Shown: piece after piece, positions 1 to 6,917 of the stretch
Position numbering within the stretch: the first letter of the stretch is position 1
How the letters are laid out: each line of letters begins with the position of its first letter
Assembly (NCBI GenBank): GCA_031292455.1
Contig: JARLHC010000075.1
Location: 18,157 to 82,156 of the forward strand
DNA: 64,000 bases
Direction: 5' to 3'
Source: Ignavibacteriaceae bacterium
GTDB taxonomy: Bacteria > Bacteroidota > Ignavibacteria > Ignavibacteriales > Ignavibacteriaceae
Position numbers and translations under genes: made by a program
Notes under the pieces: generated by a model
Seen by the model: the letters and a program-made list of their open reading frames with translations, nothing else
Told to the model about the DNA's origin: nothing
Databases searched by the model: none

Positions 1-783
1 GTTTATCGACCTGATCTCCGTTAATGTGTTCTGAAGTTTCTCCTTATCTGCTGTTTGACTGATAAGTTCATTTGCCATTTTTACTGCTTCGGTTGAGTCC
101 TTCGGCTTTTTTCCGCTCTTGAAATAATCATTTTTGATTTTTTCAATTTCAATCAGCATCTGTTTCGTTTCTTCCTCTGAAATATATTTGTCACTTGATA
201 AATATATTCTGCTCTCCTTTAATTCATTATCAATAATTGAATCAAGATTAAATTCCTTAACGGTGATATCAGGTATTACACCATTTGTATAAAAATCCCT
301 TTTGTAACTGTTAACATGATACTCCTTTATTAATGTGTCCAGGTTATCTGTATTAAAACTGCCGGGACAAATGATCGTCCTGATCCCCCCCGCAAGATAC
401 GATCCTCCCGGCGTTCCGCTTAATTTTGATGTCGCCGCACTAAATGAAAAGTTCTGCTGGATTGACTGGCATATTGTCGGGTTAATGTATTCCCTGAATG
501 TTAATTGAGGATGATAAAACCACCAGTATGGCGCTGTCTCAATTGCAAAATTCTGTGGTATAAGCTCTTTGCTCGATAATCCGTTAAGTACGTTTACCGC
601 AAATGCGTTCGGCGTCTCTGGTTTAGCAAAATTAGTAGGCGAAATTCCCAATAGCATAAACGCCGGGCTTTCCGGCGTTTTCATTGAATCAAGTGGTATG
701 CTTGTCTGCCCGGTTAACGGCAATGCATTAAGAATAATTATTAAAAAAACCGTCACAATTGATTTGTTTATAAAATTATTCAT
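1..783 (-). CDS. Uncharacterised exported protein, C-terminus beyond window
   Basis: The frame is open from the ATG at 783 to the left edge (261 codons), so the stop lies outside the window. The first 26 residues form a signal peptide (MNNFINKS, a hydrophobic run, then PLTGQ). The mature part has the motifs SPTNFAKPETPNAFA, ETAPYWWFYHP and GTPGGSYLAGGIRT, then a charged, probably helical stretch rich in Lys and Glu. This looks like an outer-membrane or periplasmic protein of a Bacteroidota family I cannot name. An AAGGA ribosome binding site lies just upstream, and the gene follows the 114-codon gene at 794-1138 by 10 bases, so the two are probably cotranscribed. Function unknown. Confidence 0.8.
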   Translation of the reverse strand, partial: MNNFINKSIVTVFLIIILNALPLTGQTSIPLDSMKTPESPAFMLLGISPTNFAKPETPNAFAVNVLNGLSSKELIPQNFAIETAPYWWFYHPQLTFREYINPTICQSIQQNFSFSAATSKLSGTPGGSYLAGGIRTIICPGSFNTDNLDTLIKEYHVNSYKRDFYTNGVIPDITVKEFNLDSIIDNELKESRIYLSSDKYISEEETKQMLIEIEKIKNDYFKSGKKPKDSTEAVKMANELISQTADKEKLQNTLTEIRSIN

Positions 784-793
784 TGTGGCTTCC

Positions 794-1138
794 TTATTTA
801 AAATTAAATGACCGGGATAATATTACAGAGTCGTCTTTTCCGAATTCCTTTTTCTCTGTACATGAAATATTTTTTAACCCTCCCGATAGATCGTAGGTTA
901 TGGATGCTTTATTTGTTTGGGGATTTGCTTTGTCCACTGTAGTATTGATCGTTAATTTCTTCCCCTTTATGTCTTTCCCTAATCCCACATTAATATTGGT
1001 TATTTCCCCCCCTTCCAAAGTCTGCCCGTTTAATTTTACTTTCGATGATCCTATCTGCCCATCCCCTATAGTTACTGTTAAATTTACATTCTGATTATCA
1101 ATAACTGAATAATCATCTGGACATTGATCGTTTGACAT
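794..1138 (-). CDS. Small uncharacterised beta-rich protein
   Basis: The 114-residue product has no signal peptide or membrane segment. It is rich in Val, Thr, Asn and Gly with alternating hydrophobic residues (NVNLTVTIGDGQ, LTINTTVDK), which suggests a small beta-sandwich. The ribosome binding site AGGAG sits six bases before the ATG. It is the first gene of a leftward pair with the exported protein at 1-783 and diverges from the histidine kinase at 1357. The intergenic region between them holds two AGTA-N4-TACT sites; a TATATT -10-like box on the minus strand (1238-1233) lies about 25 bases from the nearer site. Family not recognised. Confidence 0.75.
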   Translation of the reverse strand: MSNDQCPDDYSVIDNQNVNLTVTIGDGQIGSSKVKLNGQTLEGGEITNINVGLGKDIKGKKLTINTTVDKANPQTNKASITYDLSGGLKNISCTEKKEFGKDDSVILSRSFNFK

Positions 1139-1262
1139 ATATGCTCCTGTTATTTGTTATAAATCAAATAATTACCTCCGGAAGGAACCTTTATCCTTCA
1201 TTTTCTTTTCTTGTAGCCGTTATTTGTTTAATAATATATGGGTCTGGTATTTAATATGATAC

Positions 1263-1296
1263 AGTATGATTACTAATTTTTTTTAGTAACGTTACT
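1263..1296. promoter_or_regulatory. Pair of AGTA-N4-TACT operator-like inverted repeats
   Basis: Two 12-base sites, AGTATGATTACT (1263-1274) and AGTAACGTTACT (1285-1296), are spaced 22 bases start to start, about two helical turns. The second belongs to a perfect 14-base palindrome (1284-1297). They lie between a divergent gene pair and recur as further pairs at 3178/3240 and 4372/4393. A weak -10-like TATCTT at 1320 follows the second site by about 24 bases. Inverted repeats of this size suit a dimeric LuxR-type regulator such as the one encoded at 2503. Confidence 0.55.
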
Positions 1297-1356
1297 ATTT
1301 TTTATAAATATTATTTCTTTATCTTTCATTATCAAAAAGGATAGTTCAATTCGAAA

Positions 1357-2496
1357 ATGAAGAGAGATATTGACTATTATTTAACCCTTTTCCGTAATCT
1401 CGATAACCCCGTTTATTATTCCATAATATTTGTTGTATTGCTCTACTTCCTGCTGATAGTAATTCATAAGTATCTCATTTTACCCCTCAAAAAGAAGCAT
1501 CTCCTCGAAAGAAAAGAACTGGAATCTGAAAATTTGAAGATGCTTGAAACTTTTGCTGAATATGACCCCAATCCTATTATCCGTATTGATGAATCTGGGG
1601 ATATTATGGATCTCAATAAAGCAGCTCGGAAATTGTTTAATATATCTCCGGTTAACCATATTAACATCAGAGACTTTTTCCCCGAAATAAATATCAATTT
1701 TAAAGAGGAGATTAGTAAAAATTCTAAACTTCAGCTTAATGCTGCCTTCAGGGAAAGGCATCTGTTGATCAATTTCTTTGGCATAAGTTTTTTAAGACGT
1801 GCCCAGATCTATTTTCTCGATGTTACTGAAAGAACTAATCAGGAATTAATGACTAAAGAATCTGAAAAGAAATTCCGCTCCCTTTCCTTTTATTTGCAGG
1901 ATTATCTGGAAACTGAAAGACAAAGAATTGGCCTTGAACTGCATGATGTAATAGGACAGAATTTATTCCTGCTCAAATTAAAATTTGATGAGGCCTCTAA
2001 AAATTTTAATGATTTTAAAGAAAATTCCAATAGTATTGTTAATTCTTTGGATTCTACTATAAATGAACTGCGTAATATTATGTTTGATCTGAAACCAAGA
2101 AATCTTGATGATTTTGGCCTTGATTACGCTGTAGAGAAATTATCCGATCATATCTCCAAAAGCTCTAAACAAAATGGAATTGTCGATATCATCGGTAAAT
2201 CAAAAAGATTGGATAATGAAGTTGAACTGCATATGTTCAGAATAATTCAGGAATGTCTTACTAATATTATCCGCCATTCCAAAGCTACCGAATATAAAAT
2301 CCAGCTCTGGTATTCGGAATCCTCCCTTAAAGTCTATATCTCTGATAATGGGGTCGGCTTTGATATCGACAAGGTCGATAAGAATAAAAATTTCGGCCTC
2401 TTTAATATGTCGGAACGGATTAAAGCGCTGAATGGCAAATTAACTGTTAATTCTTCTTCCGAGGGTACTTTATTATTATTCGAAATTCCCATATAA
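1357..2496 (+). CDS. NarL/DegS-type sensor histidine kinase
   Basis: The 379-residue protein autophosphorylates and should pass phosphate to the response regulator immediately downstream. One membrane segment spans about residues 20-42, leaving almost no periplasmic domain, so it probably senses a cytoplasmic or membrane signal. A PAS-like domain (about 62-150, FAEYDPNPIIRIDESG) follows. The HisKA_3 dimerisation domain has the phosphoacceptor in ELHDVIGQN (His196). The HATPase domain shows QECLTNIIRHS (N box), DNGVGF (about residue 330) and FGLFNMSERI, typical of the family. The regulator starts within seven bases of its stop. The cognate pair is clear; the stimulus is unknown. Confidence 0.93.
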   Translation: MKRDIDYYLTLFRNLDNPVYYSIIFVVLLYFLLIVIHKYLILPLKKKHLLERKELESENLKMLETFAEYDPNPIIRIDESGDIMDLNKAARKLFNISPVNHINIRDFFPEININFKEEISKNSKLQLNAAFRERHLLINFFGISFLRRAQIYFLDVTERTNQELMTKESEKKFRSLSFYLQDYLETERQRIGLELHDVIGQNLFLLKLKFDEASKNFNDFKENSNSIVNSLDSTINELRNIMFDLKPRNLDDFGLDYAVEKLSDHISKSSKQNGIVDIIGKSKRLDNEVELHMFRIIQECLTNIIRHSKATEYKIQLWYSESSLKVYISDNGVGFDIDKVDKNKNFGLFNMSERIKALNGKLTVNSSSEGTLLLFEIPI

Positions 2497-2502
2497 TTGG
2501 TT

Positions 2503-3201
2503 ATGTCAGATTTTATTAAGGATGTAAGAATACTGATTTGCGATGACCACGCAATTGTTAGATCTGGTTTGGCTAAACTCCTGGCTGAAGAGAACTGGAT
2601 CTATTCTGTCGGCGAAGCAGAAAATGGGGAGGATATGGTGCGGAAATATGAATTGTTCAGACCTGATTTGGTCCTCGCCGATATCTCTATGCCCCGTATG
2701 TCTGGTATCGAAGCAGTAAAGATAATTATGTCAAAGTATTCTAATGCTAAAATTCTCTTTTTATCTATGCTCTTTGATGACCAGTATATCTATTGTGCTA
2801 TTAAAGTGGGCGCCGCAGGTCTTATCAGTAAAAATATCTCCAGGGATGAATTGATTTTCGCTATTAAGGAAGTCTCCTTGGGAAGACAATATTTTGGACC
2901 CCTTTATGACTATAAGAAAATCAGGGAAATTATTAAAAAATACGACGGGAATGATAATTTATCTTTTAATATCGCTTATATAAAAATGACTTGCCGGGAA
3001 GAAGAGATAGTTAATTATATAAGCCAGGGTTTAACTAGTGATGAAATTGCAGAAAAACTTAATCTGGGGAAAAGAACTGTCGATAAAATCCGCTCCACTG
3101 TTATGCAGAAGTTTGATTTGAAAACTTTACCTGCCTTAATTAGCTTCGCTATTCACTACGTTGAAGATAAAAAAAATAGTAACACTACTATTGATATTTA
3201 A
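2503..3201 (+). CDS. NarL/LuxR-family response regulator
   Basis: The protein has a receiver domain (about residues 8-125) with acidic pocket CDDH, phosphoacceptor Asp60 in LADISMP, a conserved Ser/Thr region (LFLSML) and Lys in ISKN. A C-terminal LuxR-type helix-turn-helix follows (about 160-220, MTCREEEIVNYISQGLTSDE and KRTVDKIRSTVMQKF). I chose the ATG at 2503; a TTG two codons upstream at 2497 directly abuts the kinase stop and is equally in frame. It is probably translated by coupling with the kinase. Members bind short inverted repeats as dimers, and AGTA-N4-TACT pairs surround this gene, one site lying inside its own last codons. Autoregulation is inferred. Confidence 0.93.
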   Translation: MSDFIKDVRILICDDHAIVRSGLAKLLAEENWIYSVGEAENGEDMVRKYELFRPDLVLADISMPRMSGIEAVKIIMSKYSNAKILFLSMLFDDQYIYCAIKVGAAGLISKNISRDELIFAIKEVSLGRQYFGPLYDYKKIREIIKKYDGNDNLSFNIAYIKMTCREEEIVNYISQGLTSDEIAEKLNLGKRTVDKIRSTVMQKFDLKTLPALISFAIHYVEDKKNSNTTIDI

Positions 3202-3251
3202 TTTCTTTCGAAATTCTTCAATATTTGAACTAAATTAATAGTAATCCTACT
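3178..3251. promoter_or_regulatory. Second pair of AGTA-N4-TACT sites, upstream of secreted-protein gene
   Basis: AGTAACACTACT (3178-3189) overlaps the final codons of the regulator, and AGTAATCCTACT (3240-3251) lies in the intergenic region; start-to-start spacing is 62 bases, near six helical turns. A TATAAT hexamer at 3274-3279 follows, which would place the second site around -41 relative to a start near 3286. That is the usual position for an activator touching RNA polymerase. The promoter assignment is inference. Confidence 0.55.
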
Positions 3252-3310
3252 GATTTTTTACTCTCCCTATCTCTATAATTTACCCCAACATTAAAACAAT
3301 GAGGTGTATT

Positions 3311-3745
3311 GTGAGTAAATTATATGCAGTTCTTATCGCTGTCGTTTTTATTTGCTGTGTCTCCTATTCACAGAATAATGTAGGTAAAATTTATCCGAAA
3401 GATGAAGCAAATCTATTATTCGGACCTGCCGTTACTGTGGTCTCTATCCCAACTGTGCAGCTGAATAATTTAACTTCCCAGTCCTCCAATTATCTGATGT
3501 TTAGGATTTTTAATGGAAATCTTACTATTTTAGGCGATAATAGATTAGTATTATTTCCTGCAAATTCAGTCGTCAATCCTCAGGATGTTTTTGAGTATTT
3601 CAGTATTTCGTTAATACGTCAATTAATATCTGATGGAAATAGCACGGTAACTTTTGTTGAAGTCAGGAATAATGGTATAGTTACTCTTACTTCGGGAGAT
3701 TATACGTTGGAAACTGGTGCTTTTTGTCCACCCTACTGTTATTAA
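3311..3745 (+). CDS. Small uncharacterised secreted protein
   Basis: The product is about 144 residues with a signal peptide (MSKLYAVLIAVVFICCVSYS, then Gln). I chose the GTG at 3311 because GAGGTG stands at 3301-3306, five bases upstream; the in-frame ATG at 3299 would include that ribosome binding site in the coding sequence. The mature protein is rich in Asn, Val, Leu and Thr with beta-strand character and ends in CPPYC near the C-terminus. No known domain is recognised. It follows the two-component genes, is preceded by candidate operators and a TATAAT box, and its stop is immediately followed by the ATG of the membrane-protein gene. It is likely the main target of the adjacent regulator. 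Confidence 0.75.
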   Translation: MSKLYAVLIAVVFICCVSYSQNNVGKIYPKDEANLLFGPAVTVVSIPTVQLNNLTSQSSNYLMFRIFNGNLTILGDNRLVLFPANSVVNPQDVFEYFSISLIRQLISDGNSTVTFVEVRNNGIVTLTSGDYTLETGAFCPPYCY

Positions 3746-4342
3746 ATGTATCTTGCTAAAATTATAGTAAGTGTTAGTATTATAATTTGGTTATTGCCTC
3801 CCTTTAAACAATTAAAGGGGGGTTATTTTTTATATTTTCTGATTTTAGGCTATTCCGATCCCATGGTCATGTTATTAGGATCGCTTTTTAAATTGCACCC
3901 TTATTATACTCATATCTCAGTCGCTTTTTTGCTCACGCTTTCAGTTCTGTTCTATAATAAAAACCTAAATTATAAATGGATAGTTAGCCTGGTTTTATTA
4001 TTGATTTTATCAATTTGCTTCGGAAATAAAAATACTCTTCTCTTCTCAATTATTCTCTTCCGCATTTTAGTCGTCTTGCAGATATTTATTGCTTTGGCTA
4101 ATGAATTCTTCTCTAAACATTCGATTAGCCTGTATTTTTCAGTCCTCCTGTTTTATGAAATAACGGTTATTCTTAAACTGACTGCTGTGGCCTTTAATTA
4201 TTCTACCGGTATTTATCTGTTCTATTTCTCGTTGGCTTTTGAATTATTGATCGGAATATTCTTCGTTTTCTGTAATCGTCAGAATAGCCCCCTTTTTAAA
4301 CTTCCTTTTTTTACTACTGGCCATAATTTACCCCCTTCTTGA
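3746..4342 (+). CDS. Uncharacterised polytopic membrane protein
   Basis: The 198-residue protein has roughly six hydrophobic helices spread along its length (LAKIIVSVSIIIWLL, YFLYFLILGY, ISVAFLLTLSVLFY, WIVSLVLLLILSIC, LFRILVVLQIFIAL and further segments). It has no soluble domain and no motif I recognise. Its ATG directly abuts the TAA of the secreted-protein gene (TAAATG), so the two are translationally coupled. Possible roles include export, processing or sensing of the secreted partner, but nothing in the sequence decides between them. Confidence 0.75.
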   Translation: MYLAKIIVSVSIIIWLLPPFKQLKGGYFLYFLILGYSDPMVMLLGSLFKLHPYYTHISVAFLLTLSVLFYNKNLNYKWIVSLVLLLILSICFGNKNTLLFSIILFRILVVLQIFIALANEFFSKHSISLYFSVLLFYEITVILKLTAVAFNYSTGIYLFYFSLAFELLIGIFFVFCNRQNSPLFKLPFFTTGHNLPPS

Positions 4343-4371
4343 CATTTTTATTAGTCTTATATCAAATTTTT

Positions 4372-4404
4372 CGTAACACTACTAAAAGATTTCGCAACAC
4401 TACT
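4372..4404. promoter_or_regulatory. Third pair of operator-like repeats (CGTAACACTACT, CGCAACACTACT)
   Basis: Two near-identical 12-base sites at 4372-4383 and 4393-4404 are spaced 21 bases. They match the sites at 1285 and 3178 with the left half-site degenerated (CGTA, CGCA). A TGATAAAT -10-like sequence lies about 23 bases past the second site, the spacing seen at 3240. Any transcript from here would start near 4438 and enter the GC-rich patch before mntP. Confidence 0.5.
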
Positions 4405-4437
4405 TATTCTTTTTATTTATTTAACTGATAAATTTAT

Positions 4438-4491
4438 GACGAGAATCATACTAGACCCCGCGGGTGGGAGGATGGTTTGGGATTAATTAAC
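4438..4491 (+). other. GC-rich intergenic patch, possible leader or small RNA
   Basis: Inside a 249-base AT-rich intergenic region sits a short GC-rich stretch containing the palindrome CCCGCGGG, then GGGAGGATGG and TTTGGG. It begins where a transcript driven by the operator pair at 4372-4404 would start. It does not match the yybP-ykoY manganese riboswitch as I know it, although a manganese exporter gene follows. Only trivial open frames fit here. Function unknown. Confidence 0.3.
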
Positions 4492-4580
4492 ATAATTCTT
4501 AAGGTATTTTATAAAAATTCATTCTTTGTAATAAATCACTTATACCAACATTATTTATAGCAATTATTATCCTTACATAT

Positions 4581-4588
4581 TAACTTTG
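4581..4588 (+). promoter_or_regulatory. Putative -7 box TAACTTTG ahead of mntP
   Basis: TAACTTTG matches the Bacteroidetes -7 consensus TAnnTTTG. It ends three bases before the mntP ATG at 4592, and I see no ribosome binding site, so mntP may be transcribed without a leader. A matching -33 TTTG is not at the usual distance. Confidence 0.35.
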
Positions 4589-4591
4589 TAA

Positions 4592-5146
4592 ATGTTATTA
4601 AGTGAAATTATAATAATTGCCTTCGGCCTCTCTCTCGATGCTTTCGCCGTATCTATTGGTGCCGGCGCCGTCGGAACTATTGGAAATCATAGGGGAGCTG
4701 TGCGGTTGGCTTTCCATTTTGGCCTCTTCCAGTTCTTAATGCCTGTTCTTGGATGGTATTTAGGCCTTAAAGTAGAACCCTATGTCAAAAGTGCCGACGC
4801 CTTCATCGCATTCTTTCTCCTCTCCTATATCGGCGGTAAAATGATTTGGGAATCATTTAAACCTGCCGGTGAATTTAGAAAAGATCCTTCCAAAGGGAAA
4901 GAAATGGTTATTCTGTCAGTCGCCACTAGTATCGATGCCCTTGCCGTTGGATTCAGTCTTGCCATCCTCAGGATCAGCGTCTGGTATCCGGCATTTATTA
5001 TAGGCATTGTTACAGCCCTGCTTTCAATATCTGGTATCTATATGGGTAAAATAGTCGGCAGTAAATTGGGAAAGAAAATGGAGTTCCTGGGTGGACTTGT
5101 AATTATCGCTATTGGTATTAAAATATTATTGTCACACTTCATTTGA
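4592..5146 (+). CDS. mntP: Manganese efflux pump MntP
   Basis: The 184-residue membrane protein exports excess Mn(II) across the inner membrane. It has six predicted helices arranged as two inverted repeats, each carrying the family Asp signature: GLSLDAFAVSIGAG near residues 12-25 and TSIDALAVGFSLA near residues 111-123. Length matches MntP (formerly YebN, about 185 residues). No ribosome binding site is visible before the ATG, while a TAACTTTG box sits three bases upstream, so either the mRNA is leaderless or transcription starts further up near 4438. The next gene begins 84 bases downstream. Confidence 0.93.
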   Translation: MLLSEIIIIAFGLSLDAFAVSIGAGAVGTIGNHRGAVRLAFHFGLFQFLMPVLGWYLGLKVEPYVKSADAFIAFFLLSYIGGKMIWESFKPAGEFRKDPSKGKEMVILSVATSIDALAVGFSLAILRISVWYPAFIIGIVTALLSISGIYMGKIVGSKLGKKMEFLGGLVIIAIGIKILLSHFI

Positions 5147-5230
5147 TCTCATTTATTCTTATCATATATCTTTTTAATATTACCTCAAAGATATTATTTT
5201 TACTGCTCATAGAAATGATGAATTATTATT

Positions 5231-5998
5231 ATGATTAATAAAATTATTGAAATTGCTAAGGAAGCTGGACAGGTGGTCCGCGATGGTTTCGGGAAAAGTC
5301 TCGATATCGAGTTTAAAACTAATGAATCTAACTTGGTAACCCAGATTGATAAAGCTTCCGAAAAATTAATAATTGAGTACGTTCATAAAGAATATCCCAC
5401 CCATTCTATTCTTGCAGAGGAAAGTGGCCTGTCGGAAAATACTTCTGAATTTACATGGGTCATCGACCCCCTCGATGGCACCACTAATTTTGCCCACGGC
5501 CTCCCCGTATTCTCTGTCTCTATCGGCGTTCAGAAAAATGGGAACACTGTCGGTGGCGTTGTTTACGACGTAATGCAGGATATCGTTTATTCCGCTGAGG
5601 CTGGCGGCGGCGCTTATGCTAATAATAAAAGAATAAAAGTATCCCCGAATAATAACCTCCAGCGGGCTCTCCTCGTAACAGGTTTCCCGTATAATATTGC
5701 AGATAACCCTGAACATGCATTCGAAAGATTTGTCGCTCTAACTAAAGTTTCCCGAGGTATGAGAAGATTAGGTTCCGCCGCAATCGATTTCTGCTATGTC
5801 GCTAAAGGAGTATTCGATGGATTCTGGGAAGTTCATCTCCATCCTTGGGATATCTGCGCTGGTAAACTGATTCTCGAAGAGGCAGGCGGAATCGTAACCG
5901 GCTTCGATGGAGAAACAATCAATATTTTCGCAGTAAAAATTCTCGCAAGCAATAAACATATTCACCCTCAAATGCTCGAAGTTATAAATAACTTTTAA
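5231..5998 (+). CDS. Inositol monophosphatase family protein (SuhB-like)
   Basis: The 255-residue enzyme hydrolyses inositol monophosphates or related sugar phosphates with Mg(II). Metal-binding motifs are intact: an EESG glutamate pair near residue 64, WVIDPLDGTTNFAHG with Asp79 and Asp82, and the C-terminal signature HPWDICAGKLILEEAGG. Length is normal for the family. In bacteria such proteins may act on myo-inositol-1-phosphate, fructose-1,6-bisphosphate or 3'-phosphoadenosine nucleotides; sequence alone does not settle the substrate. It stands alone in the same direction as mntP. Confidence 0.92.
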   Translation: MINKIIEIAKEAGQVVRDGFGKSLDIEFKTNESNLVTQIDKASEKLIIEYVHKEYPTHSILAEESGLSENTSEFTWVIDPLDGTTNFAHGLPVFSVSIGVQKNGNTVGGVVYDVMQDIVYSAEAGGGAYANNKRIKVSPNNNLQRALLVTGFPYNIADNPEHAFERFVALTKVSRGMRRLGSAAIDFCYVAKGVFDGFWEVHLHPWDICAGKLILEEAGGIVTGFDGETINIFAVKILASNKHIHPQMLEVINNF

Positions 5999-6171
5999 TA
6001 CTATCAGCATTTGCCGATCTATTCCTCTCTACTCTCTCTTTATTTTTCTTTTGTTGGATTAATGAAGCTGGCTTTCAGAAATTGAAATAAGTATTACATC
6101 TTTCTTGACATTTAATTGACTCCTGGCACACAGGTGATGCTTTAATACATTTAAATAAAAATCATTACTTA

Positions 6172-6179
6172 TATTTTTG
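6172..6179 (+). promoter_or_regulatory. Putative -7 box TATTTTTG ahead of methyltransferase gene
   Basis: TATTTTTG fits TAnnTTTG and ends 18 bases before the chosen ATG at 6198. The AGGAAAA ribosome binding site lies between them, giving a short leader. Confidence 0.4.
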
Positions 6180-6197
6180 CAAGTAGGAAAATTAAAT

Positions 6198-6827
6198 ATG
6201 TTTGATTATAAAAATCATTGCGATAATGTTTATCCCGGAAGTAAAATTAATAAGCTGGGCTGGTTTGAAGAAACACCACAGCCCTCATTAGATTTGATAT
6301 TAAGTTGCAATCTTAAAAAGGATGCGGCAATTTTGGATGTTGGATGTGGCTCCGTAAACTTAATTAAAAATCTCCTTCAGGAGTCATACAATAACTTAAT
6401 TGTAGCTGATATCAGTAAGGTCGCTTTGGATCGCTCAAGGAAATTATTGAACGCTAATGAATCTGGAAAAGTTAAGTGGGTCGTCGATGATATTACTAAT
6501 CCTAAAATTCTTACCAGGCTTACAAATATTGACCTCTGGCACGATAGGGTAGTCTTGCCTGTTGTAATTGACGATTACTCCCGGTCCGGTTATTTAGAAA
6601 CATTAAAAATGCTGGTCCGTGTCGAGGGCTTCGTAATTATTGCTGTGTTATCCCCGGAGTTTGTAAATAAAACGGGCAGCATCTATGTTAAAAATTATGA
6701 TTACAATATGATTGAAGAATTTTTAGGAGGGGAATTTAAATTATTAAAACATTTCTCTTATTCATATAAAATCCCTTCTGGCGATTTGCGCCCTTTCTTT
6801 TATACTCTTTTTCAAAGATTATCATAA
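6198..6827 (+). CDS. Class I SAM-dependent methyltransferase
   Basis: The protein of about 209 residues has the Rossmann-fold SAM-binding motif AAILDVGCGSVNLI at about residues 43-56, an acidic residue ending strand beta2 (IVADIS), and WVVDDI for the adenine pocket. The segment NIDLWHDRVVLPVV resembles the 'DlWHDRAVFHFLT' block of a type-12 methyltransferase subgroup. I chose the ATG at 6198 with AGGAAAA upstream; an in-frame TTG at 6177 would overlap the -7 box. The substrate cannot be told. The gene is monocistronic and converges on the cytochrome operon. Confidence 0.85.
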   Translation: MFDYKNHCDNVYPGSKINKLGWFEETPQPSLDLILSCNLKKDAAILDVGCGSVNLIKNLLQESYNNLIVADISKVALDRSRKLLNANESGKVKWVVDDITNPKILTRLTNIDLWHDRVVLPVVIDDYSRSGYLETLKMLVRVEGFVIIAVLSPEFVNKTGSIYVKNYDYNMIEEFLGGEFKLLKHFSYSYKIPSGDLRPFFYTLFQRLS

Positions 6828-6854
6828 CCATATTTATTTTAATAGAGTTACCTA

Positions 6855-6891
6855 AAGAAAAAGGCTGCCTCATATCCATTTTGATGCAGCC
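6855..6891 (-). terminator. Rho-independent terminator of the cytochrome operon
   Basis: The GGCTGC (6863-6868) and GCAGCC (6886-6891) arms form a six-pair stem with a 17-base loop. On the minus strand it is followed by TTTTTCTTT, so it ends the leftward cytochrome operon. The pyrimidine-rich run on the other side may give weak termination for the methyltransferase gene. Confidence 0.75.
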
Positions 6892-6917
6892 TCTCTCTCA
6901 ATAAATCTGATATTAAA

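Noticed and set aside
569..811. An 80-codon frame on the plus strand
   Set aside because: It lies opposite the long exported-protein frame, which has a signal peptide and a ribosome binding site.
4438..4591. A yybP-ykoY manganese riboswitch ahead of mntP
   Set aside because: The conserved core of that riboswitch is not seen; only a GC-rich patch is present.
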